Source: Imperialibacter sp. EC-SDR9 (GTDB lineage: Bacteria; Bacteroidota; Bacteroidia; Cytophagales; Cyclobacteriaceae). Taken from it: DNA of 64,000 nucleotides. The DNA lies in contig NZ_LR701581.1 of the NCBI RefSeq assembly GCF_902498805.1, positions 1 through 64,000 of the forward strand. Reading direction: 5' to 3'. A model generated the notes under the pieces. It was not told the origin of the DNA. It was given only the letters and a program-made list of their open reading frames with translations, and ran no database searches. The position numbers and the translations under genes are program-made. Below are positions 7,124 to 15,720 of the stretch, piece after piece (position 1 is the first letter of the stretch; the number at the start of each line of letters is the position of its first letter).

Positions 7124-8398
7124 CTATTTTTGTTCTTTCTCCATCTGTGAACTTATAAAAGGTATTCTGGGTGCCAGAAAATATCCTGTCAAACTCGCAA
7201 ATAGGATGGGGATAAAATGTCCGAAACCTGTTAACGTAGCTAATAGAATCGTGGTACTCATGGGGGTTCGGGTCACACAAGCGTTGATTGCCGCCATGCA
7301 GCTGACAATGGCTAGTGTTAGGTTGATGGTAGGAAACAGGTGCTGGAGTATTAAGCCCAAAGTTGCCCCAACGAAAAACAAGGGAATGATAAAGCCACCT
7401 CTCCAACCGGATGTCACAGTGATTGAAATGGCGAGAATTTTAAAAACCAGTATGGCGAACAACAGGGTCAGGGAGAAATCCCCTGTCAGTAACTCGTTGA
7501 TCTCGTGGTGACCAAAATATCGGGTTATTGGAAAGTAAAATGCGATGATACCAAGTAGCATTCCACCGATTAAAGTCTTGATATAAATGGGTAGCGGTCT
7601 TTTCTCGAAAATGGATTTGAAAAACTTCACGCAATAAATAAAGCCCCAACCAAAAGCTGCCCCGACTACTGCGAATAGAACTGCGTAGCCAAAATCGAAA
7701 ATCCCTGAATATGTGTAGGCAGATAAATCCCATATCGGGGCTAGTCCCAAATGGATGATTAAGGCAAATACCAGGTAGCTAAAACAGCTTGCTACAAACG
7801 CAGGGATAATTGCCTGGTAGTATTCAACGGCATGTTTATGGTGAAGTATTTCTAAAGAAAATAAACTACCGCCCAAAGGAGCACCAAATAGTGCGGTAAA
7901 ACCAGAAGCCATTCCTGCGATACTTAACGACCTCAATTCTTCTCCTTTTAGCCGGAACAATTTACCAATCCACGTACCTGTAGAGCCTGTTACTTGTACC
8001 AGGGGTGCTTCAGGGCCAAGACTTCCTCCCGATGCTACACATAGTAAAGAGGAAAGAATCATTGAAGGGTTATTTTTTGGCTCAAGCTTTCCTTTATCGA
8101 AGCGGATGTTGTTTACAATCAAATGTATTTCTCCTGGGTCTCCAATGAAGTGAATTGTTAAGCCCGCCAAAAGCCCACAAGTTGCCATCACAGGAATTAC
8201 ATGCCATCCTTCAAAAAACGCCAATTTGTGAGTCAGGAATTCAAGTACTATCCAATAGACCCCAGCTATGATCCCACCCAATAGTCCCAGAAAAGCCCAC
8301 AACAAAAAAGTCCGGCTAAAAACGAAGGGGTTGAATCGGATAGGCTGGTCTAAAATGTTTAAGTACGTGACTAATTTTCTTCTTCGTTTTAATTTCAC
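7124..8398 (-). CDS. ClC-family chloride channel or transporter
   Basis: This 424-residue protein has about ten hydrophobic segments and the ClC signatures GGSLGPEAPLVQVTG (residues 124-138), GAPLGGSLFSLEI and GGFIIPLFFVGATLG. ClC proteins carry chloride or other anions across the inner membrane, as channels or as proton-coupled exchangers. In classic exchangers the motif is GREGP with a gating glutamate; here that position is leucine (L127), and a glutamate appears two residues later. No CBS domains follow, as in other short bacterial members. The gene stands alone with repeats at both ends. Transport mode is uncertain. Confidence 0.9.
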   Translation of the reverse strand: MKLKRRRKLVTYLNILDQPIRFNPFVFSRTFLLWAFLGLLGGIIAGVYWIVLEFLTHKLAFFEGWHVIPVMATCGLLAGLTIHFIGDPGEIHLIVNNIRFDKGKLEPKNNPSMILSSLLCVASGGSLGPEAPLVQVTGSTGTWIGKLFRLKGEELRSLSIAGMASGFTALFGAPLGGSLFSLEILHHKHAVEYYQAIIPAFVASCFSYLVFALIIHLGLAPIWDLSAYTYSGIFDFGYAVLFAVVGAAFGWGFIYCVKFFKSIFEKRPLPIYIKTLIGGMLLGIIAFYFPITRYFGHHEINELLTGDFSLTLLFAILVFKILAISITVTSGWRGGFIIPLFFVGATLGLILQHLFPTINLTLAIVSCMAAINACVTRTPMSTTILLATLTGFGHFIPILFASLTGYFLAPRIPFISSQMEKEQK

Positions 8399-8565
8399 TT
8401 TTCAGTACTGTTTTATAGGGCATTCAAGCAATTGCACAAACCCAACTGGTTGGATTTACCTTCGCAATATAGCATGATGTCAACGACAGGGGCCACTTTT
8501 TACCTATGTAGGCTGCTAAATTTGCTGCCAATTCCCGGAAAAGATTGGGCCTTGCGGCAGACGGC

Positions 8566-8595
8566 GGGTGAAGACACTCACATGGACGGGGAGGA
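8566..8595. repeat. Composite dispersed repeat, block 1, copy 5
   Basis: GGGTG-AAGA-CACTC (8566-8579) followed by CATGGACGGGG fits block 1, with a G-T pair in the stem. It sits in the 523-bp gap 8399-8921 between the ClC gene start and the 3' end of the PPOX gene. No supported coding region was found in that gap. Confidence 0.5.
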
Positions 8596-8760
8596 GGTTA
8601 AAAAATTGTATTAGTTCAGCTTCCATTTATTGCTTTGATGTTCAGTCTGTTGTTCTAAAAAACCACTTGCCAACAGGTATGGGCATTAGCCTTATTCACC
8701 TTACAACGTTGGCTCACTAAAATAGCCAAATATTCAGATAAGCCAGCGGTGTGGGATTTT

Positions 8761-8905
8761 GCATGAAGACACGCTAAAGGACGAGTCGAGTAATGCACAG
8801 GAACAAACGAATGCTAGCGCCAGCGAGGGTGAAGTCATTGTGTTTGTAATGTATTGATACTAGTGGAGGCTTGCACCAGGGGGGCTCATCACTCACGGCT
8901 GTTTA
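8761..8905. repeat. Composite dispersed repeat, blocks 1 to 3, copy 6
   Basis: Block 1 is GCATGAAGACACGC followed by TAAAGGACGAG (8761-8785). Block 2 is ATGCTAGCGCCAGCGAGGGT (8811-8830), and a second form, GGAGGCTTGCACCAGGGGGG, lies at 8865-8884. The third segment (ACTCACGGCTG at about 8891) parallels 6402-6412. The element lies just 3' of the minus-strand PPOX gene. Confidence 0.55.
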
Positions 8906-8921
8906 CCGGTTGATGGCACAC

Positions 8922-9551
8922 CTAATACAAATTCGTTTTTTCATCGTCTTTTATCATCTCATCCAGTTCTTCGGATGAAATATCAAGTTTTCCATGGTCA
9001 ACCAGGGCTTTGCCCAGGGTCGCAATAGAGCGTTCTTGTCTTTCATCAACTGTTGTCCACAGGTTAGACCTGATGATGCATTTGGCGCAGTGTATAAATG
9101 CCTCTTTCACTGTTACAATGATTGCAAATCCCGGTTTTTTACCCTGGCAGGATAAGAGCTCTAAAACCTTTTCGTCAGTCACTATTTTAGCCTCCCCATT
9201 TACTCTCAGGGTTTCTTTGATTCCCGGAATCAGGAAGATCAGCCCTATGTTTGGATTTTGAATGATGTTGGTTAATGTGTCAGCTTTATGGTTTCCGGGC
9301 CTGTCTGGGATGGCCAGCACTTTGTCACTCAATATTTTCACAAACCCTGCCGGATCTCCTTTTGGAGATACATCTAAATTACCCTTCAAGTCGGATGTTG
9401 CTATGGTAATGAATGGTGATTTTTCGATAAAGCTTTTGCAATGCTCATCAATATGGTCAATGGTTTTTCGGGTCACTATTTCGCTGGGATACCCCATCAG
9501 ATCACGGAGCTGTTTCTCGGCAGTAATCATTTTTTTAAATGCCCATTCCAT
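8922..9551 (-). CDS. Pyridoxamine 5'-phosphate oxidase family flavoprotein
   Basis: The protein is 209 residues long. The segment SPFITIATSDLKGNLDVSPK with GDPAGFV, then AIPDRPGNHKADTLTNI and NPNIGLIFLIPG, matches the MSMEG_1061-type branch of the PPOX split-barrel fold. Such proteins are cytoplasmic, bind FMN or a related flavin, and reduce small molecules; the substrate here is unknown. A later methionine (residue 8) is an alternative start. The gene stands alone. The 3' side carries a composite repeat. Confidence 0.82.
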   Translation of the reverse strand: MEWAFKKMITAEKQLRDLMGYPSEIVTRKTIDHIDEHCKSFIEKSPFITIATSDLKGNLDVSPKGDPAGFVKILSDKVLAIPDRPGNHKADTLTNIIQNPNIGLIFLIPGIKETLRVNGEAKIVTDEKVLELLSCQGKKPGFAIIVTVKEAFIHCAKCIIRSNLWTTVDERQERSIATLGKALVDHGKLDISSEELDEMIKDDEKTNLY

Positions 9552-9853
9552 AGTTTTATTGGTTTTAAATGATACGTAATCATTGCGTCAGCCTAACCAG
9601 CTGAGTTTATCGCCACAATATAGTACAATATTGGCAACAGAATTATGCTATTTTGCTCGTATCGGTGAGCAGTATTAATCGCTGAAATAGTTTTTTTTAC
9701 TCGTGAAAGTTGGTTCGGCATGCAGTGAAGGAAGAATTGTGATGACATAATCCTTGCAAGGTGGCGTCGCTGAGGGATGATGCAGCAGTTCTTGGAGCAG
9801 AAAGTGAGCTTTTCCGAAAAATAGCCCACAGTGATAGATCAAACGCTCTTAAA
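9552..9853. other. Intergenic region without recognised feature
   Basis: This stretch separates the divergent PPOX gene and the small exported protein gene. It holds short open frames in several directions but none with a credible start or family resemblance. It presumably contains the promoters of both flanking genes, although no clear TTTG/TAnnTTTG pair was identified. Confidence 0.5.
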
Positions 9854-10270
9854 ATGAGTAACTTAAAAAAAGACCAAGCCATGCATATCTCATTCTTCCT
9901 CGCTCTGATGTTTTTTACTGTACAATCAGATAGTTACCCTCTCAACGTTTATTACAACGGCCAGCTTGTGGATCCGAAGGTAGGAATAAGCCTCGCTGAT
10001 TTTCCAAGCCCTTCCAAGCAGGCAACCCTGAGTTTCACTTTGGACGCAGAGATCGACAACAAAGAGGACTTGACTTTCATTATGGACCTGGCTGTTGTGA
10101 GGTCTGCAACAGCTGTCAGATCCAGATATTATAGAGGGGTTCGCCAAAATGAGGAGCTTGATGCGCAACCCGTGTTGCAGGTGCTTCAGCCTGGCGATAA
10201 TATTTTGCTGGACTTTTCTAAAAGCCCAGGCCTAAAACCGAAGCTTTATGTGATCAGGGTACGAAAGTGA
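9854..10270 (+). CDS. Small exported protein, unrecognised
   Basis: I do not recognise this family. Starting at ATG 9854 gives 138 residues; a start at 9881 gives 129 residues beginning MHISFFLALMFFTVQS, which looks like a signal peptide. The mature part starts YPLNVYYNGQLVD and is rich in beta-strand-like segments, ending DFSKSPGLKPKLYVIRVRK. The wider open frame begins at 9761 but its first 31 codons look non-coding. It is the only plus-strand gene among the minus-strand units of the first 11.6 kb, apart from the remnants at the left end. Confidence 0.55.
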   Translation: MSNLKKDQAMHISFFLALMFFTVQSDSYPLNVYYNGQLVDPKVGISLADFPSPSKQATLSFTLDAEIDNKEDLTFIMDLAVVRSATAVRSRYYRGVRQNEELDAQPVLQVLQPGDNILLDFSKSPGLKPKLYVIRVRK

Positions 10271-10308
10271 TCCGAGTGCGAACCGGGGACGGGTCAGGCA
10301 ATCATGTG

Positions 10309-10740
10309 CTATGCTGCAGCTGCCTTGTCTTCCCTTGGCCACGTCCAGGCGTAAAAGACAATGACTGCGGTAATGATGCATTCCGTAATGGCCAGAAAAA
10401 CATAGAAGCTATACCAGGGGGTGAGTGAATTGACGCCTATCAGGAGCATCATTAGTGTGAAAAAAGTCCCAAAAATGATGTTGAGAACCCTGCTAACAGG
10501 CGCTTTGAGCAGAAGGGACAGGCCAATCATTAATGCAGGAATAGCCAGCACGACAGAGGCAGTCAATAATTTTGCAGGAGTGTCTAAAATAGTGTCACCG
10601 GTAAGGAGCCCGTTGACTTTATCGGGCACGTATAGCTCAAAATAATCGCCGTATATGAAGCAAAACATGACTGACGCCCACAAGGCCGAGAGTTTGTGTT
10701 TCACATTGATGCTGGGTTCCTGTAGTACTTTTGTAGTCAT
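10309..10740 (-). CDS. Small integral membrane protein (DUF6326-like)
   Basis: From ATG 10740 the product is 143 residues with four predicted membrane segments (starting near LSALWASVMFCFIYGDYFEL, LLTASVVLAIPALMIGLSLL, IIFGTFFTLMMLLIG and FYVFLAITECIITAVIVFYA). The FCFIYGDYFELYVPDKVNG segment is typical of the DUF6326 family, whose function is unknown. The open frame continues 32 codons upstream without membrane or signal character, so the internal start is preferred. Confidence 0.75.
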   Translation of the reverse strand: MTTKVLQEPSINVKHKLSALWASVMFCFIYGDYFELYVPDKVNGLLTGDTILDTPAKLLTASVVLAIPALMIGLSLLLKAPVSRVLNIIFGTFFTLMMLLIGVNSLTPWYSFYVFLAITECIITAVIVFYAWTWPREDKAAAA

Positions 10741-10929
10741 TTTTATATTGGATTGGTTGGTAGCAGGATGCGTTAGAGTCGCCGGAGGTTGCATCAGAAG
10801 ACAAGGCTTCTCGCCGAAACCGCCCGGCAATACCAATTGTAGCCTGCCCGCTCTAAATTTTTTAGCGGATCAAAATAGTCTGGCAGGCCAGTAGTGGAGG
10901 GGGTTACAAAGACACAGACCAGGGTTATC

Positions 10930-10956
10930 GTGTAAAGACACACTCAGAAACGAGGG
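10930..10956. repeat. Composite dispersed repeat, block 1, copy 7
   Basis: GTGT-AAAG-ACAC (10930-10941) is followed by ACTCAGAAACGAGGG, a diverged block 1. It lies 19 bp 3' of the minus-strand peptidyl-prolyl isomerase gene, the same relative position as the other copies. No clear block 2 is seen. Confidence 0.45.
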
Positions 10957-10974
10957 TTCGTGGAGGCGGCAACG

Positions 10975-11577
10975 TTAAGAGCCTTTTTCGATCTCCAGTT
11001 CAAACCCGCTTTCCTTAAGCTCTTCTTCAGTCATCTGGATGATGTTGACGTCCAGGGGCACCCGATCCAGCGGTGCATCCAGAGAGTCCGTTTCCATGGT
11101 CGCTATTTTGTTCAGCACATCGAGCCCTTTGAATACCTGTCCGAAGATGGTATAGTCCCCATCCAATCGTGGGATACCGTCGCTGTCGTGCACAATATAG
11201 AACTGGCAGCCAGCTGACAGCTTTTCGGGATTGCCGTCTCTGCCAGCCCCTACGGCACCATACACATGGTTGTGGCTAGGTAGAATTTCAGGATCAAGCA
11301 GGTAGGGCGAATCGCTGAAGCCCTCAGGCGTGTCGGGGCAGCCCCCCTGGATGACGAAGTTCTCGATCACCCGGTTGAAGCTCAGGCTGTCCCAGTACTT
11401 TTCATTGGCCAGTTTGATGAAGTTATCCTTGTGGGTGGGGGTGTCGTCGTAGAGCCAGAAGAGCATTTCGCCCTGGGGCGTGATAATTTGGCCCACATCG
11501 TAACGCTTCGCTTCCTTTGACGATGAGGTGCAGGCAATGGCAACGATGGCTATTAATGGAAGGAGGTGTTTGTTCAT
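10975..11577 (-). CDS. Cyclophilin-type peptidyl-prolyl isomerase, lipoprotein
   Basis: Read from ATG 11577 the protein is 200 residues and starts with a lipoprotein signal (MNKHLLPLIAIVAIAC, lipid cysteine at 16). The cyclophilin fold is shown by SFNRVIENFVIQGGCP, the AGCQFYIVHD segment (usually GSQFFI) and DGDYTIFGQVFKGLDVLNKI. It should catalyse prolyl cis-trans isomerisation during folding of proteins in the periplasm or at the outer membrane. The open frame extends 51 codons upstream without signal character. The gene is transcribed alone, divergently from the acylase gene. Confidence 0.9.
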   Translation of the reverse strand: MNKHLLPLIAIVAIACTSSSKEAKRYDVGQIITPQGEMLFWLYDDTPTHKDNFIKLANEKYWDSLSFNRVIENFVIQGGCPDTPEGFSDSPYLLDPEILPSHNHVYGAVGAGRDGNPEKLSAGCQFYIVHDSDGIPRLDGDYTIFGQVFKGLDVLNKIATMETDSLDAPLDRVPLDVNIIQMTEEELKESGFELEIEKGS

Positions 11578-11741
11578 AGAAAGGTGAATTCTGCTTGTGC
11601 TATGCAACCTCCGTTGGTTACATTTGACTAGCATAAAGTAGGTGATCTTTGGCGAATAACAAAGGGTGTTTTGGCGAATGGATCGGGAGGCCCGGTGTGA
11701 AGGAACAACCGGGAACTGCAGGCAGTTCACCTCCCATCAAT

Positions 11742-11774
11742 GGTCTTCGACAGGCTCAGACTGACAGTGACAGG
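11742..11774. repeat. Possible dispersed sequence GGTCTTCGACAGGCTCAG
   Basis: The intergenic stretch GGTCTTCGACAGGCTCAGAC followed by TGACAGTGACAGG resembles short sequences (CTTCGACAGGCTCAG...) that are repeated in many Bacteroidota and other genomes. Only one copy occurs here, so the repeat status comes from general knowledge and not from this window. Confidence 0.3.
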
Positions 11775-11838
11775 CCCTGAACTGTTTAAAAACATTTTGT
11801 TGCTACTTTTAGTCTGGACTACTACGATTCACTAAAAC

Positions 11839-13878
11839 ATGAAACACATTACCCTTCTTTTTCTACTTATTGCCACTGTGGCACAAGCCCAAATCGATCC
11901 CGCCAACATCACCATTGCCAGGGATGTTTACGGTGTGCCGCACATCTTTGCACCAACAGACCCGGAAGTGGCCTACGGCCTGGCCTGGGCACATGCCGAG
12001 GATGACTTTGAAACCATTCAGCAGGTGGCACTCATTAGCAAGGGGATGCTGGGCTCATATCTTGGGAAGGAGGGAGCCAAGGCTGATTATGCCTTCAAAC
12101 TACTGAGGTGCAGGCAGCTTGTGGAGGAGCAGTGGAGTACGATTAGCCCTGAGCTCAAAGCCCTGGTTAATGGCTATATCCAGGGGTTGAAGGCCTACGC
12201 CGATGCCCATCCCGACGAGGTGCTGAACAAGCATGTGTTCCCGGCCGACGAGAAGGACTACCTGTCGGCGGTGGTTTTTTCTGTGGCTGTGTTCAGTGGG
12301 GCCGATCGTGCCCTGTCCAACCTCTTTGCAGGCAAGGTGCCCGCACTTCCCGGCTTCGATTCCCGGGGGTCGAATGCTTTTGCCATACACCCCAGCAAGA
12401 CCACAACTGGCGAGGCTTTTCTGGCCATCAACGCTCACCAGCCACAGGAGGGGCCGGTAGCTTTTTATGAGGCTCACGTGCAAAGTGAGGAGGGCTGGAA
12501 CATGCTTGGCGGTGTTTTTCCGGGAGGCTGCGTCATTTTTCACGGTACCAACGAAAACCTGGGCTGGGCCCACACGGTCAATATGTTCGACAAGGTGGAT
12601 GTGTTTCAGCTGCAAATGAACCCGTCCAACAGCAACGAATACCGGTTTGACGACCAATGGCTGAAACTTGAAAAGCAGAAGGTGAAACTGAAGGTGAAGG
12701 GCATTCCTGTTCGGATTGGTAAAAAGGCTTATTGGAGTGTGTATGGCCCCACAGTAAAGGCCGACAACGGTACTTTTTCTGTGCGGATGCCAGCGCTTAT
12801 GGATGCCAGCGCCCTGGAGGAGTGGTACAGAATGAACAAAGCCAGGAACTTCTCTGAGTTCTACCAGGCGTTAAGCATGACCAGCCTTCCCATGTTCAAT
12901 ATTGTGTATGCCGACAGGTACGACACCATCTTTTACGTGAGTAATGGCAAGTTGCCCCGCCGCAACCCTGATCCACAGTACGATTGGGGCAGCACTTTAC
13001 CGGGGAACACCTCCTCTACACTGTGGACTGAGTTTAAAGCAATTGAAGAGCTACCTCAGTATGTGAACCCAAAGGCAGGGTATCTTTTCAACACCAACCA
13101 TTCGCCGTTCCTTGCCACGGCTCTGGCCGACAACCTGGACACGGCCAACTTCGATCCCAACGATGGCTTCTTCCGCCGCCATAATAACCGCAGTAAGCGG
13201 GTAACAGAGATTATGCCCGAAGGCAAGCTGGATTACGATACCTTCAAGCGGATCAAATTTGACCAGCAGTTACCGCAGGAGTTGCAGTACGAAATCAATC
13301 TTGACGCCTTCTGGACGCTGGATGCAGGCAGGTATCCCGATCTGGCCAATGTGATCAATAGCCTGCAGCAGTGGGACAGGAAAGCCACTGTGGACAGCAG
13401 GGGAGCGGCCGTCTTTCTGCTGATGTACTACAAACTTTACAGCAAGTATCGCAACGTTACCGGATTTCTGCCAGGGGAGGCGGCGGTGGCCACTTACCAA
13501 TATGTGCATGATTATATGATGGAGCATTTCGGCAGCGACACGGTGGCCCTGGGTGACGTGCAGAAGCTGGTGCGGGGTGGTGTGGCATACCCCATCTGGG
13601 GCTTGCCCGATGCGCTGACGGCCATTCACTCCCGGCAGCAGGACGACGGCACCCGCAAAGCGGTGTCGGGCGATGCTTATATTGCCCTTGTCCGCTACCC
13701 AAAAGAGGGCTTGCCCATCATTGAAACCGTGAACACCTATGGCGCCAGCATGCACCCCGATTCGCCCCATTTCAAAGACCAGTTGGAGCGGTTCCAAAAG
13801 CAGCAGCCCAAGCACATGACCCTCGACAAGGAGGAGGTGCTACGGACGGCGGAAAGGGTGTATCATCCGGTGAGGTAG
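11839..13878 (+). CDS. Penicillin acylase family Ntn hydrolase
   Basis: The product is 679 residues with a signal peptide (MKHITLLFLLIATVAQAQ). It belongs to the penicillin G acylase / AHL acylase family, which matures by autocleavage before a serine that becomes the N-terminal nucleophile of the beta subunit; here this is Ser178 in DSRGSNAFAIHPSKT. The alpha part has the family segment RDVYGVPHIFAPT and AYGLAWAHAEDDF, and the beta part has ENLGWAHTVNMFD and the WDRK segment. It is expected to hydrolyse an amide-linked acyl group in the periplasm; whether beta-lactam, acyl-homoserine lactone or other is not visible. A terminator follows. Confidence 0.92.
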   Translation: MKHITLLFLLIATVAQAQIDPANITIARDVYGVPHIFAPTDPEVAYGLAWAHAEDDFETIQQVALISKGMLGSYLGKEGAKADYAFKLLRCRQLVEEQWSTISPELKALVNGYIQGLKAYADAHPDEVLNKHVFPADEKDYLSAVVFSVAVFSGADRALSNLFAGKVPALPGFDSRGSNAFAIHPSKTTTGEAFLAINAHQPQEGPVAFYEAHVQSEEGWNMLGGVFPGGCVIFHGTNENLGWAHTVNMFDKVDVFQLQMNPSNSNEYRFDDQWLKLEKQKVKLKVKGIPVRIGKKAYWSVYGPTVKADNGTFSVRMPALMDASALEEWYRMNKARNFSEFYQALSMTSLPMFNIVYADRYDTIFYVSNGKLPRRNPDPQYDWGSTLPGNTSSTLWTEFKAIEELPQYVNPKAGYLFNTNHSPFLATALADNLDTANFDPNDGFFRRHNNRSKRVTEIMPEGKLDYDTFKRIKFDQQLPQELQYEINLDAFWTLDAGRYPDLANVINSLQQWDRKATVDSRGAAVFLLMYYKLYSKYRNVTGFLPGEAAVATYQYVHDYMMEHFGSDTVALGDVQKLVRGGVAYPIWGLPDALTAIHSRQQDDGTRKAVSGDAYIALVRYPKEGLPIIETVNTYGASMHPDSPHFKDQLERFQKQQPKHMTLDKEEVLRTAERVYHPVR

Positions 13879-13924
13879 GGGGCGGTATCAGGCTGACTTC
13901 CATGCATTTTTTGTAAGAAGCCAT

Positions 13925-13955
13925 AAAAAAAGCGTACCTGGAAAGGCACGCTTTT
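13925..13955. terminator. Bidirectional rho-independent terminator
   Basis: AAAAGCGT (13928-13935) pairs with ACGCTTTT (13948-13955) and is flanked by an A-run on the left and T-run on the right. It lies between the convergent acylase gene and the exported protein gene ending at 13974, so it can serve both. Confidence 0.8.
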
Positions 13956-13973
13956 GACTTCTTCTGCTGTTAA

Positions 13974-14975
13974 CTACCCGTTTGCACTATCAATTAGCTT
14001 TTGGATCATTTGATCCAAATATTCATTTAATGCTTGAAGTGATTTGGTTTTATAGGCCTCTCTGTCTGCTTTTACCTGGTGGCTCACCTCTATCTTCTTG
14101 TCTTGAGTAATCACAATGTTCGCATAAGATGGCTTGTAACTATTACTTGATACATACTCTTTAAACTTCTTTTGCTCAACAACTCCTTCAATGGAAATAT
14201 CACTTTTAGGACTGAATTGTATGATGGATAGCGCACCAGCACCCACTGCACCGCCTTTCCAAACCACTCTTTCAAGTGAAGGAGAAGTTTCGATTTTTGA
14301 GCCGAAAAAACCTTCAGATGAAGTGCCTATTGCTGTTGCGGCTAATACAAAATTGACGTTCCCTTTCATTTTGGCCGCTCCCGCAAAGCTACTGCCATCA
14401 ATGGTCACAAACTGAAAACTTACGTTGGCTTCCAGTACCGGAATGTCGCCAAGCTCCTTTGATAGTTTGGGTGTAACATCAAAAAAGGCATCCTTGGCTT
14501 TTCCTTTGTTGGTCACTCTTTTTACGTAGTAATCATAGCCTGTCGGCGCTGTTGAGATATAACCAATAATTTGCGCCTGGCTCGGGGTGCCACCAGTCAA
14601 TTTGGTATAATCCTGGAACATTTCTGCTTTACCAGCTTCTTCACTGCCAACTATCTCATAACCTGCGTCGGTCAGTTTGCTCACCATTCTTTTGTAGGCT
14701 GCATCAGTAATTTCCTGAAAGTCTTCAGTCTCCAGGCCGACCAGCCCCACAGACATCATCGACGTGGCTCTGTCCAAGTCTGAGTTAGTGGTGGTTTCTG
14801 AGTTAGACGAAAGTACCTGATAGTTGACAAAAAAGTCTTTGACATAAATCTTTTTAGGAGCCTTTTTGATCTTGTTTTCACCATAGCCCCAGTCTTTGAC
14901 ATTTTTTTCATTGACAATTTGGCTATTGCCTAAAAAAGGCATGCAAAGCAGTGCGAGAACTAATAACTTTTTCAT
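13974..14975 (-). CDS. Exported protein of unknown function
   Basis: I do not recognise a named family. The product is 333 residues with a signal peptide (MKKLLVLALLCMPFLGNSQ). The mature part contains a helical segment near DAAYKRMVSKLTDAGYEIVG, a glycine-rich stretch VWKGGAVGAGALSIIQFSP, and a charged C-terminal helix. It shares a terminator with the convergent acylase gene. It may be a periplasmic or surface-associated protein. Confidence 0.7.
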   Translation of the reverse strand: MKKLLVLALLCMPFLGNSQIVNEKNVKDWGYGENKIKKAPKKIYVKDFFVNYQVLSSNSETTTNSDLDRATSMMSVGLVGLETEDFQEITDAAYKRMVSKLTDAGYEIVGSEEAGKAEMFQDYTKLTGGTPSQAQIIGYISTAPTGYDYYVKRVTNKGKAKDAFFDVTPKLSKELGDIPVLEANVSFQFVTIDGSSFAGAAKMKGNVNFVLAATAIGTSSEGFFGSKIETSPSLERVVWKGGAVGAGALSIIQFSPKSDISIEGVVEQKKFKEYVSSNSYKPSYANIVITQDKKIEVSHQVKADREAYKTKSLQALNEYLDQMIQKLIDSANG

Positions 14976-15107
14976 AAGTCTAAATTTTGTATGGTGGCAA
15001 ATTTAGGTCTATGAATGAGGCAATAGTATACCCCGGAGAGGGTATATGGTACTACCGTTAAAACACACACTTAGTGGACTTGAAGGCTTTCGGATACCAG
15101 TGGAAGC

Positions 15108-15713
15108 TCACTTTTCCTCCTTTAACTCCCTCAAAAAGTCAATAGACTCCTGAAGCCCCTTGTTGGGGAACATCCGCAGAAAGAAAACGACAATACCTGC
15201 CACCACAACACTGCCCGCTACATATGAATAGATCCATTGGCTGCCAAACTCGTACAAGCTAACCTTCGCTGCCGCTTTGGCTATCACGATCAGAAAAGGT
15301 GCTGAAAACAATGGTATGATAACCAGCAGGCTATAAGCGTCATATGCTTCAAGCTTTTTCAATGTTGACAGCTTCCGCTGAGCCTCTGCAACCGAGGCCT
15401 TAGCGTTGATCGTGAAAAGCATAACCAACTGCCCAATGTCAAAAATCAGGCTGTACAGCGTGATGACTATTAACATAATGGCTGGGATGAGAAACAAGGG
15501 CTCGGCGTGGTGCCTGAAGGCAAAGCCCAGCAAAAAATCCAGGAACCAGATGCCTACCACAATTTGGACAATACTTGTCCATTTGATCTCTGAAAGACTG
15601 GATTTCACCTTACTGAAGCTGATTGTCTTTACCAGCTCTTTGTTGATTTTCACCGTTTGATCCAGCGTTGGATTAGCGTTGTTCCATATGCTTGTTAGTT
15701 GTTCAAATTCCAT
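15108..15713 (-). CDS. Membrane protein, probable partner of the ECF sigma factor
   Basis: From ATG 15713 the protein is 201 residues; a TTG start at 15737 would overlap the sigma gene. The N-terminal 50 residues are soluble (MEFEQLTSIWNNANPTLDQT) and are followed by four hydrophobic segments and a soluble tail. It begins 8 bases after the sigma factor stop. Downstream membrane proteins of this layout in Bacteroidota often accompany ECF sigma genes and may act as anti-sigma factors. No recognised ZAS or RskA motif is seen, so the role is inferred from context. Confidence 0.65.
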   Translation of the reverse strand: MEFEQLTSIWNNANPTLDQTVKINKELVKTISFSKVKSSLSEIKWTSIVQIVVGIWFLDFLLGFAFRHHAEPLFLIPAIMLIVITLYSLIFDIGQLVMLFTINAKASVAEAQRKLSTLKKLEAYDAYSLLVIIPLFSAPFLIVIAKAAAKVSLYEFGSQWIYSYVAGSVVVAGIVVFFLRMFPNKGLQESIDFLRELKEEK

Positions 15714-15720
15714 GACCTTT

